A stretch of DNA of 64,000 nucleotides, from NCBI RefSeq assembly GCF_002934365.1, contig NZ_PTIY01000003.1, positions 62,001-126,000 of the forward strand, read 5' to 3'. Position 1 is the first letter of the stretch; each line of letters begins with the position of its first letter. The position numbers and the translations under genes are program-made. The DNA is from Methylobacter tundripaludum (GTDB lineage Bacteria; Pseudomonadota; Gammaproteobacteria; Methylococcales; Methylomonadaceae). Positions 24,690-32,010 of the stretch are shown here, piece after piece. Under the pieces are notes generated by a model, which was given only the letters and a program-made list of their open reading frames with translations, did no database searches and was not told the origin of the DNA.

Positions 24690-24935
24690 TTATGTTGCAC
24701 TCGGGCGTGCTGCTTTTAATATCTCGTTTGCGTACTGCATGGCTTTCTCAAACCGCCTATTACAACGGGCGTAAGCGCGTTGTATGAGGTTTGATAAGCG
24801 CCAGCAAAATTCCTGTCCATCATCTTCGTGCTTTAGCTCTAACTGAATCAGTTTGAAATGCAACTTATTTGCCTGATGGAGTAGTGCAGATGATTGATCA
24901 AATGATTGTTGGTTTTTGTCTAATGTTGTGGTCAT
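24690..24935 (-). CDS. First gene of the leftward phage operon, unknown function
   Basis: An 81-residue helical protein (MTTTLDKNQQSFDQSSALLH, FKLIQLELKHEDDGQEF, IQRAYARCNRRFEKAMQYANE). Start 24935 follows AGGGGG. It is about 75 bases downstream of PL and just before a strong terminator, the position of lambda N or another early regulator. It has basic patches (RAYARCNRRFEK) but no clear arginine-rich N-like motif at the N-terminus. Role as antiterminator is a guess from position only. Confidence 0.6.
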   Translation of the reverse strand: MTTTLDKNQQSFDQSSALLHQANKLHFKLIQLELKHEDDGQEFCWRLSNLIQRAYARCNRRFEKAMQYANEILKAARPSAT

Positions 24936-25019
24936 GGTCGGCCCCCTTTTTTTTGTTGTTTTTAATGTCGGGCAACTAAAAGATTTTGCCTGGCCTACTT
25001 GGCTACTTGACTGGAACAC

Positions 25020-25048
25020 ACAATAACAACTTGTTACTTTGAAGTCAA
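25020..25048 (-). promoter_or_regulatory. Leftward early promoter PL
   Basis: Read on the minus strand: -35 TTGACT (25048-25043), a 17-base spacer and -10 TATTGT (25025-25020). The spacer contains a repressor operator palindrome. Spacing and sequence match PR at 26950-26978 nearly base for base. It drives the 24,935 gene and the rest of the leftward operon. Confidence 0.8.
25024..25036. promoter_or_regulatory. Operator OL1
   Basis: TAACAA-C-TTGTTA, a perfect 13-bp palindrome in the PL spacer. The same motif recurs at 25049-25061 and, with one mismatch, at 26962-26974 in PR. Expected binding site of the repressor at 26,506 and the Cro-like protein at 26,986. Confidence 0.78.
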
Positions 25049-25061
25049 TAACAAATTGTTA
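25049..25061. promoter_or_regulatory. Operator OL2
   Basis: TAACAA-A-TTGTTA, a perfect 13-bp palindrome directly upstream of the PL -35 box. Centre-to-centre distance to OL1 is 25 bp, suitable for cooperative binding by repressor dimers. Confidence 0.75.
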
Positions 25062-25080
25062 TTTATTTTTTGTAAGGCAC

Positions 25081-25104
25081 AAAAAAACCTGCATGCGCAG
25101 GTTT
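25081..25104 (-). terminator. Terminator of the repressor operon
   Basis: Minus strand ACCTGC-GCAT-GCAGGT flanked by AA/TT, followed by a run of T (plus-strand A 25081-25087). It separates the minus-strand immunity genes ending at 25,163 from PL, preventing transcription from the lysogen into the early left operon. Confidence 0.75.
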
Positions 25105-25162
25105 AATTAAGTGTCGGGGGTTATGTATAGGGTTGTTGCTTAATATTGTTTATTGGGTAGAC

Positions 25163-25735
25163 TTACCTGGAAAATTTACCATTTGCGGGGTTAAAAACTA
25201 AGTTTCCCCAAGAGGTAGAGTTACTTAGTAGGGGGTAATCTGGATGTGTTTTTATTAATTCAGACTCAAACAATATAGGGATTTTATGTTCAATGAAAAT
25301 TGGCAATGGTCTTCTTGGCCTTTGTTCTATTTGTGGGTCTTTGGGTATTGTTAGGTCTATATAGCGTTTATACAGCAACTCAGTTATATCCTCGTCCGAG
25401 GCGTTGCCAATCACGATCAATTTAGTGTATTCCTTTGTAATATCACGCCATTTTGCGGTCAACTTATTCATGGCATCTTCATCCGTGATGCCGAACTTTA
25501 TCTCAGGAATATACTCAAAACCCAAGGCTTTGCAGATGTGCCGTTGGTCAGTCATGGATAAATGCGAATATAGTCCTAAAAAGGCGATACGCGGTAACTG
25601 AAAGCCTTTGGCTCTGGGTTTAAATGAGTGCTTAATGGATTTAAAGTCAATATCATCAATTGATCTCGATAAAAAAGCGCCGTCATTAAAATCCAGCCGG
25701 CACATTCTCTGATAATGGCTATCTTGATCTTCCAT
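25163..25735 (-). CDS. Immunity-region protein of unknown function, 190 aa
   Basis: Third gene behind the repressor, apparently on the lysogenic transcript. The sequence has a hydrophobic alpha/beta character (IAFLGLYSHLSMTDQRHICKA, KLIVIGNASDEDITELLYKR, PIFIEHKIPILFE) and is more AT-rich than the structural genes. No signal peptide, membrane span or catalytic motif is recognised. Its position is the usual place for genes expressed in the lysogen, such as exclusion or anti-phage functions. Function is not known. Confidence 0.65.
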   Translation of the reverse strand: MEDQDSHYQRMCRLDFNDGAFLSRSIDDIDFKSIKHSFKPRAKGFQLPRIAFLGLYSHLSMTDQRHICKALGFEYIPEIKFGITDEDAMNKLTAKWRDITKEYTKLIVIGNASDEDITELLYKRYIDLTIPKDPQIEQRPRRPLPIFIEHKIPILFESELIKTHPDYPLLSNSTSWGNLVFNPANGKFSR

Positions 25736-25771
25736 TAGAGTTAAAAGTACAAATATTGGTAGTTGGTAGCT

Positions 25772-26098
25772 CTAGGATAAATTACGCGCATGACTAATAA
25801 TCGCTTCTGCTGCGGCGATGAGTACATTGCTGAAATGTGTATCGTAAAATCGAAGTTCTGTTTTTGTTGGGCTCATAGTTGATTGGTTTACGCCGTATTT
25901 CAATCCTGATGGCGTGAAGGCCCAGTATTTTTTTATTTCACCGCTGCCGGTCGAGGATAGATAGGTTAGTTGCTCAACTAGCCCAGCTATACTTAAAGCC
26001 TTGAATAAGGTTGCTGAGTCCATTGGGCTACCAGTACTATCAAGTAGGTGTTTCGCTGGGCTTGTAAGGTTTTGTTGGTTGATTTTGTCGAAGTCCAT
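25772..26098 (-). CDS. Immunity-region protein of unknown function, 108 aa
   Basis: Contains a winged-helix-like pattern (SATLFKALSIAGLVEQLTYL, then GEIKKYWAFTPSGLKYG), resembling the end of some phage regulatory proteins where the helix is followed by a T..G.KYG hairpin. It lies between the small membrane protein and the 190-aa protein, separated from each by short gaps, and reads from the same strand as the repressor. DNA binding is inference. Confidence 0.55.
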   Translation of the reverse strand: MDFDKINQQNLTSPAKHLLDSTGSPMDSATLFKALSIAGLVEQLTYLSSTGSGEIKKYWAFTPSGLKYGVNQSTMSPTKTELRFYDTHFSNVLIAAAEAIISHARNLS

Positions 26099-26102
26099 TC
26101 AC

Positions 26103-26414
26103 TTACCCCGGCATACCCGCGCTATCGCAGTCGGCTTGTTGTGTTTGCTTCCATTTTTGATAATTGGCTTCATCCTTCGCTTGCAGGTAGGCAGCTGTAA
26201 CCATGCCCGCTTGTACGCAAATATCTATTGCTGTTCCGTTACGCTTGGCGATTCCGTATTGTGTCACCGCATCATTAGCGACCTGGTTGGTAATTTCTTG
26301 CATGTTACTCGCCGCTTGGTTTTCAATGCCGCCTCCCCAAAAATACCAGACTGCTGCCGCAGCACATATAATGCTAAAGATGAATTGTGATGCGCTGCTC
26401 TTTTGTTCGGCCAT
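26103..26414 (-). CDS. Membrane-anchored or exported small protein in the immunity region
   Basis: A 103-residue protein with a hydrophobic N-terminal segment (SASQFIFSIICAAAAVWYFW) that can be a signal anchor, followed by a soluble helical domain (GMVTAAYLQAKDEANYQKWK) with two cysteines. Directly behind the repressor gene, so likely made in the lysogen. Such proteins can block DNA entry by other phages; that is inference from position and topology. Confidence 0.55.
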   Translation of the reverse strand: MAEQKSSASQFIFSIICAAAAVWYFWGGGIENQAASNMQEITNQVANDAVTQYGIAKRNGTAIDICVQAGMVTAAYLQAKDEANYQKWKQTQQADCDSAGMPG

Positions 26415-26505
26415 GATGGCTCCTTATGCTTAAGTTTATAGTTTTTAACTCTGTAGGTGATTACTTACGCCGTAGTTGATGCGCTATTTTTTCTTTTGTT
26501 CATCA

Positions 26506-26901
26506 TCACGTCCCTTTTGATGTTTTTGGTAAGGCGTCGTAAGATCCTTTTTTCTCTCTAATGATTTGCTGAGTGCGCGTGTCAACATGCGCTTTAAAAA
26601 TTGCCTTTTCTACATCTGGCAATTCCGATATATCAAGGCAATCCATGTCACTTGGACGGGGGCGCATTGGCCCTCTACCGGTCAGTAGCCATTCTACACA
26701 GCAGCCCATTTCTGAGGATATAACAATGGCTTGGTTCATAGTGGGCAAGCGATCACCGTTCCACCAGTAGGTTACTGCGGGACCTGTAACTCCTAGGCGT
26801 TTACCTACGTCTTCACGCCGATCCTGTGCCCATCCTTTTTCATTCATTAATCGCCTGAAGCGATGGGAGAATTCAATAAGTAGTGCTTCTTTGTCAGTCA
26901 T
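26506..26901 (-). CDS. Phage repressor, CI-like without peptidase domain
   Basis: About 131 residues. The N-terminal lambda-repressor-like HTH is clear: FSHRFRRLMNEKGW, then DVGKRLGVTGPAVTYWWNG and PTMNQAIVISSEMGCCVEWLLTG, typical of short phage repressors of the Cro/C1 type. There is no S24 LexA-like peptidase domain, so induction must differ from RecA-driven self-cleavage, for example by an antirepressor. The start at 26901 leaves the PR/operator region free; upstream ATGs would run into the operator. Divergent from the Cro-like gene. Confidence 0.8.
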   Translation of the reverse strand: MTDKEALLIEFSHRFRRLMNEKGWAQDRREDVGKRLGVTGPAVTYWWNGDRLPTMNQAIVISSEMGCCVEWLLTGRGPMRPRPSDMDCLDISELPDVEKAIFKAHVDTRTQQIIREKKGSYDALPKTSKGT

Positions 26902-26949
26902 GCTTACAGCATGACCGATACGCGAGTAACAATCAGTTTTTAAAATCAT

Positions 26950-26978
26950 TTGACCGCCAAGTAACAAACTGTTATTGT
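26950..26978 (+). promoter_or_regulatory. Rightward early promoter PR
   Basis: TTGACC (26950-26955), 17-base spacer, TATTGT (26973-26978), just before the Cro-like start at 26986, so the mRNA is expected to have a very short or no leader. The spacer carries the operator TAACAAACTGTTA. The design is the mirror image of PL. Confidence 0.78.
26962..26974. promoter_or_regulatory. Operator OR1
   Basis: TAACAA-A-CTGTTA, one mismatch from a perfect palindrome of the OL type, in the PR spacer. A weaker half-match (TAACAATCAGTTT) lies at 26927-26939 on the repressor side and could be a second right operator. Confidence 0.7.
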
Positions 26979-26985
26979 CTCGCCC

Positions 26986-27273
26986 ATGGATAAACTTATT
27001 TTATTTTTTGGCGGACGTGTTGAAGCGGCTAATGCAATCGGGGTCAGTCCCAGCTACATCAGCATGATTAAGAGTGGCAAACGAAAATGTTCGCCAGCTC
27101 TGGCCGTGCTCGTAGATAACATAACCAACGGCAAAGTCTCTAAGCAAGAATTGCGCCCAGACATTTGGTCTCCGTCCATAGATAGCGGCGCCTTCCTGAA
27201 AAAAGAAGGCGTTGAATCAACCCAATCAAACACAGATACCGCTCAGGCATCCGGGCAGAATGCGCTCCGATGA
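26986..27273 (+). CDS. Cro/YdaS-like DNA-binding protein
   Basis: A 95-residue protein. The HTH is FGGRVEAANAIGVSPSYISMIKSGKRK, followed by SPALAVLVDNITNGKVSKQELRPDIW, the conserved end of Cro/YdaS proteins. The C-terminal 25 residues are polar and probably disordered. First gene of the rightward early operon, divergent from the repressor, and expected to bind the same TAACAA operators. Confidence 0.82.
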   Translation: MDKLILFFGGRVEAANAIGVSPSYISMIKSGKRKCSPALAVLVDNITNGKVSKQELRPDIWSPSIDSGAFLKKEGVESTQSNTDTAQASGQNALR

Positions 27274-27340
27274 CCGCCGCGGTGTAAATACTAATACTTA
27301 AGTGAGTTTACCTATGAACACGATAATTTACGCCAGCGGT

Positions 27341-27973
27341 TCACCAGACCCCCTTGAATTTTTTGGAAGAAAGGAACGCCGGTTTCGCGTTCCCATGTTG
27401 GTCTTCCAAGCCGATTTGAGCCATAGGTTTCGAGGGTTTTCTGTACCAATTGGTGCATATGTCGATGAGATCAACGTATGCCTGCAAGGATCGAAAACCG
27501 GCAATCTTTTCGAGGGTGAGCATGTCGTTAGGAAGACAGTAGAACGCACCTTGCGATTGAAGTTCAAGCAGGGACAGCGCGGATTTCGACAATGGCTTTT
27601 GAAACATCAGTCGTGGACACGGCTGGTGCCCAAGGGAGGCAACGATTTCAGGGAATACCAACGAGGAAAAATCAAGGAACCAACCATTCGCCTCAACCCA
27701 GCAGTGAAAGTTGGTTTTGTCGATGGCGACGAAATCTTCTTCCGGGGTTGCAAACGCAATGGCTTCTGCCCCGGTAAGGTTAAAGGCGGCAGTGCCAACA
27801 ACGGCTCTCGCTTTTAGCTTGTAATGTCGATTGAGGATTGATTCGCCGATGATTCCAAAAAATAAGCAACTGGCTGTTATGTTCGCATTCTCTGCGATAA
27901 GGATTCCGAGAATTGATTGTGAGATTCTCTCGAAATCACGTAATGGTACAGGAGGTGTTTTAGATGGGGTCAT
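27341..27973 (-). CDS. DUF2026 family protein, possible cysteine-triad enzyme, against operon direction
   Basis: About 210 residues matching the DUF2026 pattern: PLRDFERISQSILGIL, NITASCLFFGIIGESILNRHYKLKA, and TNFHCWVEANGWFLDFSSLVFPE. A cysteine (Cys36), a histidine in NFHCWVE (His90) and an aspartate in FLDF (Asp101) are ordered as in papain/transglutaminase-like enzymes; catalytic use is inference. The ATG at 27973 puts the start just before the conserved domain; 28006 is an alternative. It is the only minus-strand gene between Cro and the replication genes, so it is likely a later-acquired cargo gene with its own promoter. Confidence 0.7.
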   Translation of the reverse strand: MTPSKTPPVPLRDFERISQSILGILIAENANITASCLFFGIIGESILNRHYKLKARAVVGTAAFNLTGAEAIAFATPEEDFVAIDKTNFHCWVEANGWFLDFSSLVFPEIVASLGHQPCPRLMFQKPLSKSALSLLELQSQGAFYCLPNDMLTLEKIAGFRSLQAYVDLIDICTNWYRKPSKPMAQIGLEDQHGNAKPAFLSSKKFKGVW

Positions 27974-28004
27974 ATTCAAAGCACGGGTTTTATAGGTGTA
28001 GGTC

Positions 28005-28250
28005 ATGGTTTTTCTAGGTCTTAGGTTTAAGGGGTTGTTAGGTGGGGCGGTCATTTCTTATACGTCATGTAATGAGGTCGCTGGTTTGATCTTTGGCAAA
28101 AGAGCAATTTTTTATTATCCGCCTGGTTGTAAGAAGGGGTGGACGTTAAAAAGGATAGTAGTTGTTTCATTGTTTTGCTATTTGGCTTGGTCGCTCGTTT
28201 TTAGGGTGGCTGAGGTTTTTGTAATGGGTCTTTATTTAAGTAGCTACTGA
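28005..28250 (+). CDS. Doubtful small membrane protein
   Basis: An 81-codon frame ending in a hydrophobic helix (RIVVVSLFCYLAWSLVFRVAE). Its stop overlaps the next start as TGATG, which favours translation, but its own start lies at or within the DUF2026 5' region and has no good ribosome binding site. It may be real only in its 3' part or may be chance. Confidence 0.3.
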   Translation: MVFLGLRFKGLLGGAVISYTSCNEVAGLIFGKRAIFYYPPGCKKGWTLKRIVVVSLFCYLAWSLVFRVAEVFVMGLYLSSY

Positions 28251-28738
28251 TGCAAGCTAATACCTCCAATAACATTGATGACGCCATTAAGCAGGCGGTC
28301 GCCCAAGAATTCAACGGCATGAATCACCGGGAGCTGATGCAAAAATACCGGATTTCTATGCGGGATATTTACGTCAGTATTAGGGTGATTCAGGCTGATC
28401 ATTGTCAAGCATGCCGCCAGTCGGCAGTCACGGCCTTAAGATCGGCTTTAAGCTCTTTAGTCGATCCGGGATTGCATCAATATCTGCCAGACAATCAGCT
28501 TGGTGCTTTAGTGCGGCTACTAGATGCGCTGGGAGAGATTGATGCCGCTCAACGGCTTCGATCTCTGTATTTAAGCAGGCGGCAATATTGCGGCGGTGTG
28601 CAGGGTCATCCAGATATGGCCCCCAGATTACGGCGCGCATTAGGAATTCCTGGATTAGGAGTCTGTCTTCGATGGTTAGCGGTGTTGTGGTTTCGGGCTC
28701 GGTCATGGGCTTTGTTTAAGGGTTGGTTAAATGCTTAA
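28250..28738 (+). CDS. Protein with Mor-type helix-turn-helix
   Basis: A 162-codon frame. Residues 8-46 (DDAIKQAVAQEFNGMNHREL, then MQKYRISMRDIYVSIRVIQ) match the C-terminal HTH of the Mor transcription activator family. The rest (CQACRQSAVTALRSALSSL, LGALVRLLDALGEIDAAQR) looks plausible to about residue 105. The last 50 residues are Arg/Trp/Leu-rich and may be read-through; an antisense frame at 28428-28706 is also protein-like, so the true 3' extent is uncertain. Likely an early regulator. Confidence 0.5.
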   Translation: MQANTSNNIDDAIKQAVAQEFNGMNHRELMQKYRISMRDIYVSIRVIQADHCQACRQSAVTALRSALSSLVDPGLHQYLPDNQLGALVRLLDALGEIDAAQRLRSLYLSRRQYCGGVQGHPDMAPRLRRALGIPGLGVCLRWLAVLWFRARSWALFKGWLNA

Positions 28739-28782
28739 TCATAGCAGTCGGTTAAATTTTAATGAGGTTGAGGGGATATAGC

Positions 28783-29388
28783 ATGCGTAACGAAACGCAA
28801 CAGCAACATTGTTCGGCGACGCAGTTGTTGAATAAGTACATCGACACTTATAAGCGGGAGACGGGCGTGACTGACGGGACGTTTGCCACAACAGTGCGCG
28901 AGCATTACGAGCGTACGCATTTGCCGCAATCAAGGGCTATTGAGTGGAGCCAAGCGCCAGATGCTTATGCGCGTATGACGCGTGACGCGGCGCAGTTAAA
29001 CCGATGGCTGGGAGATAATATTTTAAAGCCTTTGTCTATTGATCTGTTGGGATCGGTCATCGCTGCTTTCCCGCCTGATCTTCGTTTTCGTTTGCAAATT
29101 GAGCTGGCTGCGTGGCAGGGGATGGTTACCTTCCCCATGCCGAGTGGTTATCCGTCTGATGATGGTGTGTTTTTGGGTAGTGTAGCCAAGGAGGTTGGTG
29201 ATGTGCTGATTGCAGGTGCTACTCTGCTGGAGGATGGGGTGATCGATAGTAGGGATAAGGACAAGGCCCCCGAGTTTATGCTTCAGGTCGATGAGGCGAT
29301 TGCTGTTTTGTTTGCGATGAAGGCTCATGTATCTAGGGCCGTTGGACAGCCGCCCGTCGTTGGTGTTGATCTTAGGGCGGTTGACTGA
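28783..29388 (+). CDS. Phage early protein of unknown function
   Basis: About 201 residues, start 28783 set by GAGGGG. N-terminal helical part (ATQLLNKYIDTYKRETGV), a central LRFRLQIELAAWQGM segment and a C-terminal helical half with LQVDEAIAVLFAMKAHVSR. The size and position, just upstream of the primase-helicase, suggest a replication or regulatory accessory factor. No family recognised. Confidence 0.65.
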   Translation: MRNETQQQHCSATQLLNKYIDTYKRETGVTDGTFATTVREHYERTHLPQSRAIEWSQAPDAYARMTRDAAQLNRWLGDNILKPLSIDLLGSVIAAFPPDLRFRLQIELAAWQGMVTFPMPSGYPSDDGVFLGSVAKEVGDVLIAGATLLEDGVIDSRDKDKAPEFMLQVDEAIAVLFAMKAHVSRAVGQPPVVGVDLRAVD

Positions 29389-29594
29389 TGAAAGTATCAC
29401 CCTTACTCAAGCCGAGCCATATAGCTTGCCCCCGCTCCCCCTTAGTGGGTAAAGCGTTTTTAAAGCAAGTGCTATCACTTGTTAAGTTAGCGATTAACAG
29501 TCAGCAGCCAGGTAAAAGGTACTTCCTAGCATCCTCCCCTGCGGGTATGAATGGCCTCGTTTTTGGTGTAGGTAGTGGCGTTGTGAGTTACTAA
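29388..29594 (+). CDS. Doubtful small frame before the primase gene
   Basis: A 68-codon frame that starts in a TGATG overlap with the previous gene and ends three bases before the primase start. Composition (Ser/Leu/Gly/Val) is not distinctive and there is no recognisable domain. Coupling is the only support; the alternative is a 200-bp untranslated spacer. Confidence 0.3.
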   Translation: MKVSPLLKPSHIACPRSPLVGKAFLKQVLSLVKLAINSQQPGKRYFLASSPAGMNGLVFGVGSGVVSY

Positions 29595-29597
29595 ACA

Positions 29598-32006
29598 ATG
29601 GCGTCTAATTACGATGATGTAAGATTGCAGCTGATTGGGTTCGGTCTCCAAGTAGACCGACTGACGACCGGGCGCATGATCCGCTGCCGGGTTGAGGGCG
29701 ATCGAGAGAAACGCGGCTGGTATATCCTGCATGAAATTACCCTATCAGGCGGCGACATCGTCTTTATCGGCTCGTATGGCATCTGGCAGGGTGCGGACAA
29801 CAACGCACAAAAGATAGAAATCACCCGAAACGACCTCAGCGCCGACCAAAAAGCCGCCATCAAGCAGCGTATCGCCGATGATAAAAAGCGGGCGGATGCA
29901 GAGCAAAAACGCAAAGCCGAACAATCCGCCGCCAAAGCCAGCGCCGCCTGGCGCAAACTCGAAACAGACGGCGACTGCGACTACCTGCACCGCAAAGGCG
30001 TCATCGCCCACGGCGTAAGATTCACCGAAAAAGGCGCATTGGCCGTGCCGATGCTGGACACAATGGGCCGCATCCACGGCCTGCAATTCATCCTCGACAA
30101 GGTCAAGCAAAAAGACCTGATCGAAAAACATGGCCGAGACAAACAATACTGGCCAGCGGGCGCAATCAAAAAAGCCCACTACCACTTGATCGACAGCCCA
30201 ACCACCCTGATACTGGTTGCCGAAGGCTACGCCACCGGTGCGACCTTATACGAAGCCACCGGCTTCCCGGTAGCGATCGCTTTCGATGCCGGGAACCTGC
30301 CATCCGTCGCCCAAGCGCTTAAAAAATACTACCGCGAAGCACAGATCCTAATCTGTGCCGACGACGATGCTTTTTCCCGCTGCAAACACTGCCAAAAACC
30401 GGTACAAGTCAACCTATCAGCGACCTGTCCCCACTGCAACGAGCCACACGGCAAGAAAAACGCCGGCAAAGAATACGCAGAACTGGCGGCACTAGCCGTC
30501 AATGGTCGTGTAGTATCGCCAAAATTTGAAGACGAAGCCGCCCGGTTCGACCACTACTGCCGAAACCAAGGCAAACTGACCGACTTTAACGACCTACACC
30601 AGACCGATGGGCTCCACCTGGTAAGGATTCAGATCGAGCAAGCCATTAAGCAAGCAGGATTCACCGCCGCGGTCAAAGCGCGGGAAGCGCAACTACAGGG
30701 GGGCGGGGAAGATAAGAAAGCCGCACTAAAACCCATCGACTGCTACGACCATGCATTGGGGCGATTCTCACTCGTCTACGGCATGGGCGGCATGCTATTC
30801 GACGGACAGGAGCATATGCGCATAGCCCTCAACGACTTCAAACAGGCTTGCATTCACTCAGACATACCCAAGCGCTGGCAAGAAAGCAAACAGCGGCGCA
30901 TTGTCCGCCCCGACGAAGTCGGCTTCGATCCCACCGGAAAAGACAAAAACATCACCTGTAACGTCTGGGACGGCTTCCCGACCACGCCGATTGAGGGTAA
31001 CTGCGAGCGCCTGCTAGACCTGCTCATGTACATGTGCGCCGAAGAAAAACACAGCGACGCCGTTTACAACTGGGTACTGCGCTGGCTGGCCTACCCGCTG
31101 CAACATCCCGGCGCAAAGATGAAAACCACCATCGTCATTCACGGCCCGCAAGGCACCGGCAAAAACCTATTTTTCGACGTCATCCTCGGCATCTACGGCA
31201 AATACGGCCGCATCATCGACCAGTCGGCCATTGAAGATAAATTCAACGACTGTTTCGGCGGCAAACTGTTCATGCTTGCCGATGAAGTGGTGGCACGATC
31301 CGACCTTTACCACATCAAAAACAAACTCAAGGGACTGATCACCGGCGACCGCATCCGCATCAATCCGAAAAACATGGCCGCCTACGAAGAAGCCAACCAC
31401 GTCAACCTCGTTTTCCTATCCAATGAGCGAATGCCGGTCGTCCTCGACCAAGACGACCGGCGGCACCAAGTCATCTGGACGCCCGCCAAGCTCGGCCCCG
31501 ACTTTTACAAAGAAATAGCGCTGGAAATCGACAACGGCGGTGCGGAAGCCCTGCATTATTACCTGGTCAACCTACCGCTGGGCGACTTCAACCCGCATAC
31601 CAAACCGCTGATGACCACTGCTAAACAAGACCTTCAGGATCTGAGCAAAGACAGCATTATTCGCTTTTACGACGAGTGGAATACCAAAGAAATCAGCGGC
31701 GTCCCGCCTATTCCGGCGCTGTCGGAAGACGTCTACACCCTATACGTCCACTGGTGCAGACGAGAAGGCGTCAGAGCCGCACCCAAAAACAAAGCCATCG
31801 ACGCCATAGCCAAGCGCCCCGGCGTCAGAAAAGAACGAAAGCGTTTCATGATCGGAGTATCAATGGTCGAAAACCCGAAAACCATCATCATCCCCGCTAA
31901 CGCCGAAGAAATGTCGCCCGGCAATTCAGAGACAGGATGGCTGGGATTTTGTATCAGCGACTTCAAAAAATCAGTCGATAGCTATAGGGAGGCGAGTAAT
32001 GCTTAA
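29598..32006 (+). CDS. Phage replication protein: TOPRIM primase plus SF3-type helicase (DUF5906)
   Basis: An 802-residue replication enzyme. The TOPRIM domain is at about residues 200-335 (LILVAEGYATGATLYE, ILICADDD, LTDFNDLH). It is interrupted at about 258-285 by a zinc ribbon (CKHCQKP...CPHCNEP). The C-terminal part is a DUF5906/SF3 helicase with Walker A GPQGTGKN (about residue 516), Walker B LFMLADEV and VFLSNERMPV. A charged coiled coil (KKRADAEQKRKAEQS) links the N-terminal region to the TOPRIM domain. P4 alpha-type proteins combine primase, helicase and iteron binding; the iteron array directly downstream fits such a role here. Confidence 0.88.
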   Translation: MASNYDDVRLQLIGFGLQVDRLTTGRMIRCRVEGDREKRGWYILHEITLSGGDIVFIGSYGIWQGADNNAQKIEITRNDLSADQKAAIKQRIADDKKRADAEQKRKAEQSAAKASAAWRKLETDGDCDYLHRKGVIAHGVRFTEKGALAVPMLDTMGRIHGLQFILDKVKQKDLIEKHGRDKQYWPAGAIKKAHYHLIDSPTTLILVAEGYATGATLYEATGFPVAIAFDAGNLPSVAQALKKYYREAQILICADDDAFSRCKHCQKPVQVNLSATCPHCNEPHGKKNAGKEYAELAALAVNGRVVSPKFEDEAARFDHYCRNQGKLTDFNDLHQTDGLHLVRIQIEQAIKQAGFTAAVKAREAQLQGGGEDKKAALKPIDCYDHALGRFSLVYGMGGMLFDGQEHMRIALNDFKQACIHSDIPKRWQESKQRRIVRPDEVGFDPTGKDKNITCNVWDGFPTTPIEGNCERLLDLLMYMCAEEKHSDAVYNWVLRWLAYPLQHPGAKMKTTIVIHGPQGTGKNLFFDVILGIYGKYGRIIDQSAIEDKFNDCFGGKLFMLADEVVARSDLYHIKNKLKGLITGDRIRINPKNMAAYEEANHVNLVFLSNERMPVVLDQDDRRHQVIWTPAKLGPDFYKEIALEIDNGGAEALHYYLVNLPLGDFNPHTKPLMTTAKQDLQDLSKDSIIRFYDEWNTKEISGVPPIPALSEDVYTLYVHWCRREGVRAAPKNKAIDAIAKRPGVRKERKRFMIGVSMVENPKTIIIPANAEEMSPGNSETGWLGFCISDFKKSVDSYREASNA

Positions 32007-32010
32007 CATT

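Noticed and set aside
27302-27817. Plus-strand frame of 171 codons after the Cro-like gene
   Set aside because: It lies opposite the DUF2026 gene, whose reading is clearly protein-like with family motifs; the plus frame has a shadow-like composition.
28428-28706. Minus-strand 92-codon frame beginning MTEPETTTPLTIEDRLLI
   Set aside because: Reasonably protein-like and kept as an open alternative, but it is antisense to a gene with a recognisable Mor-type HTH and coupled start, in a plus-strand operon, and no good ribosome site was seen.
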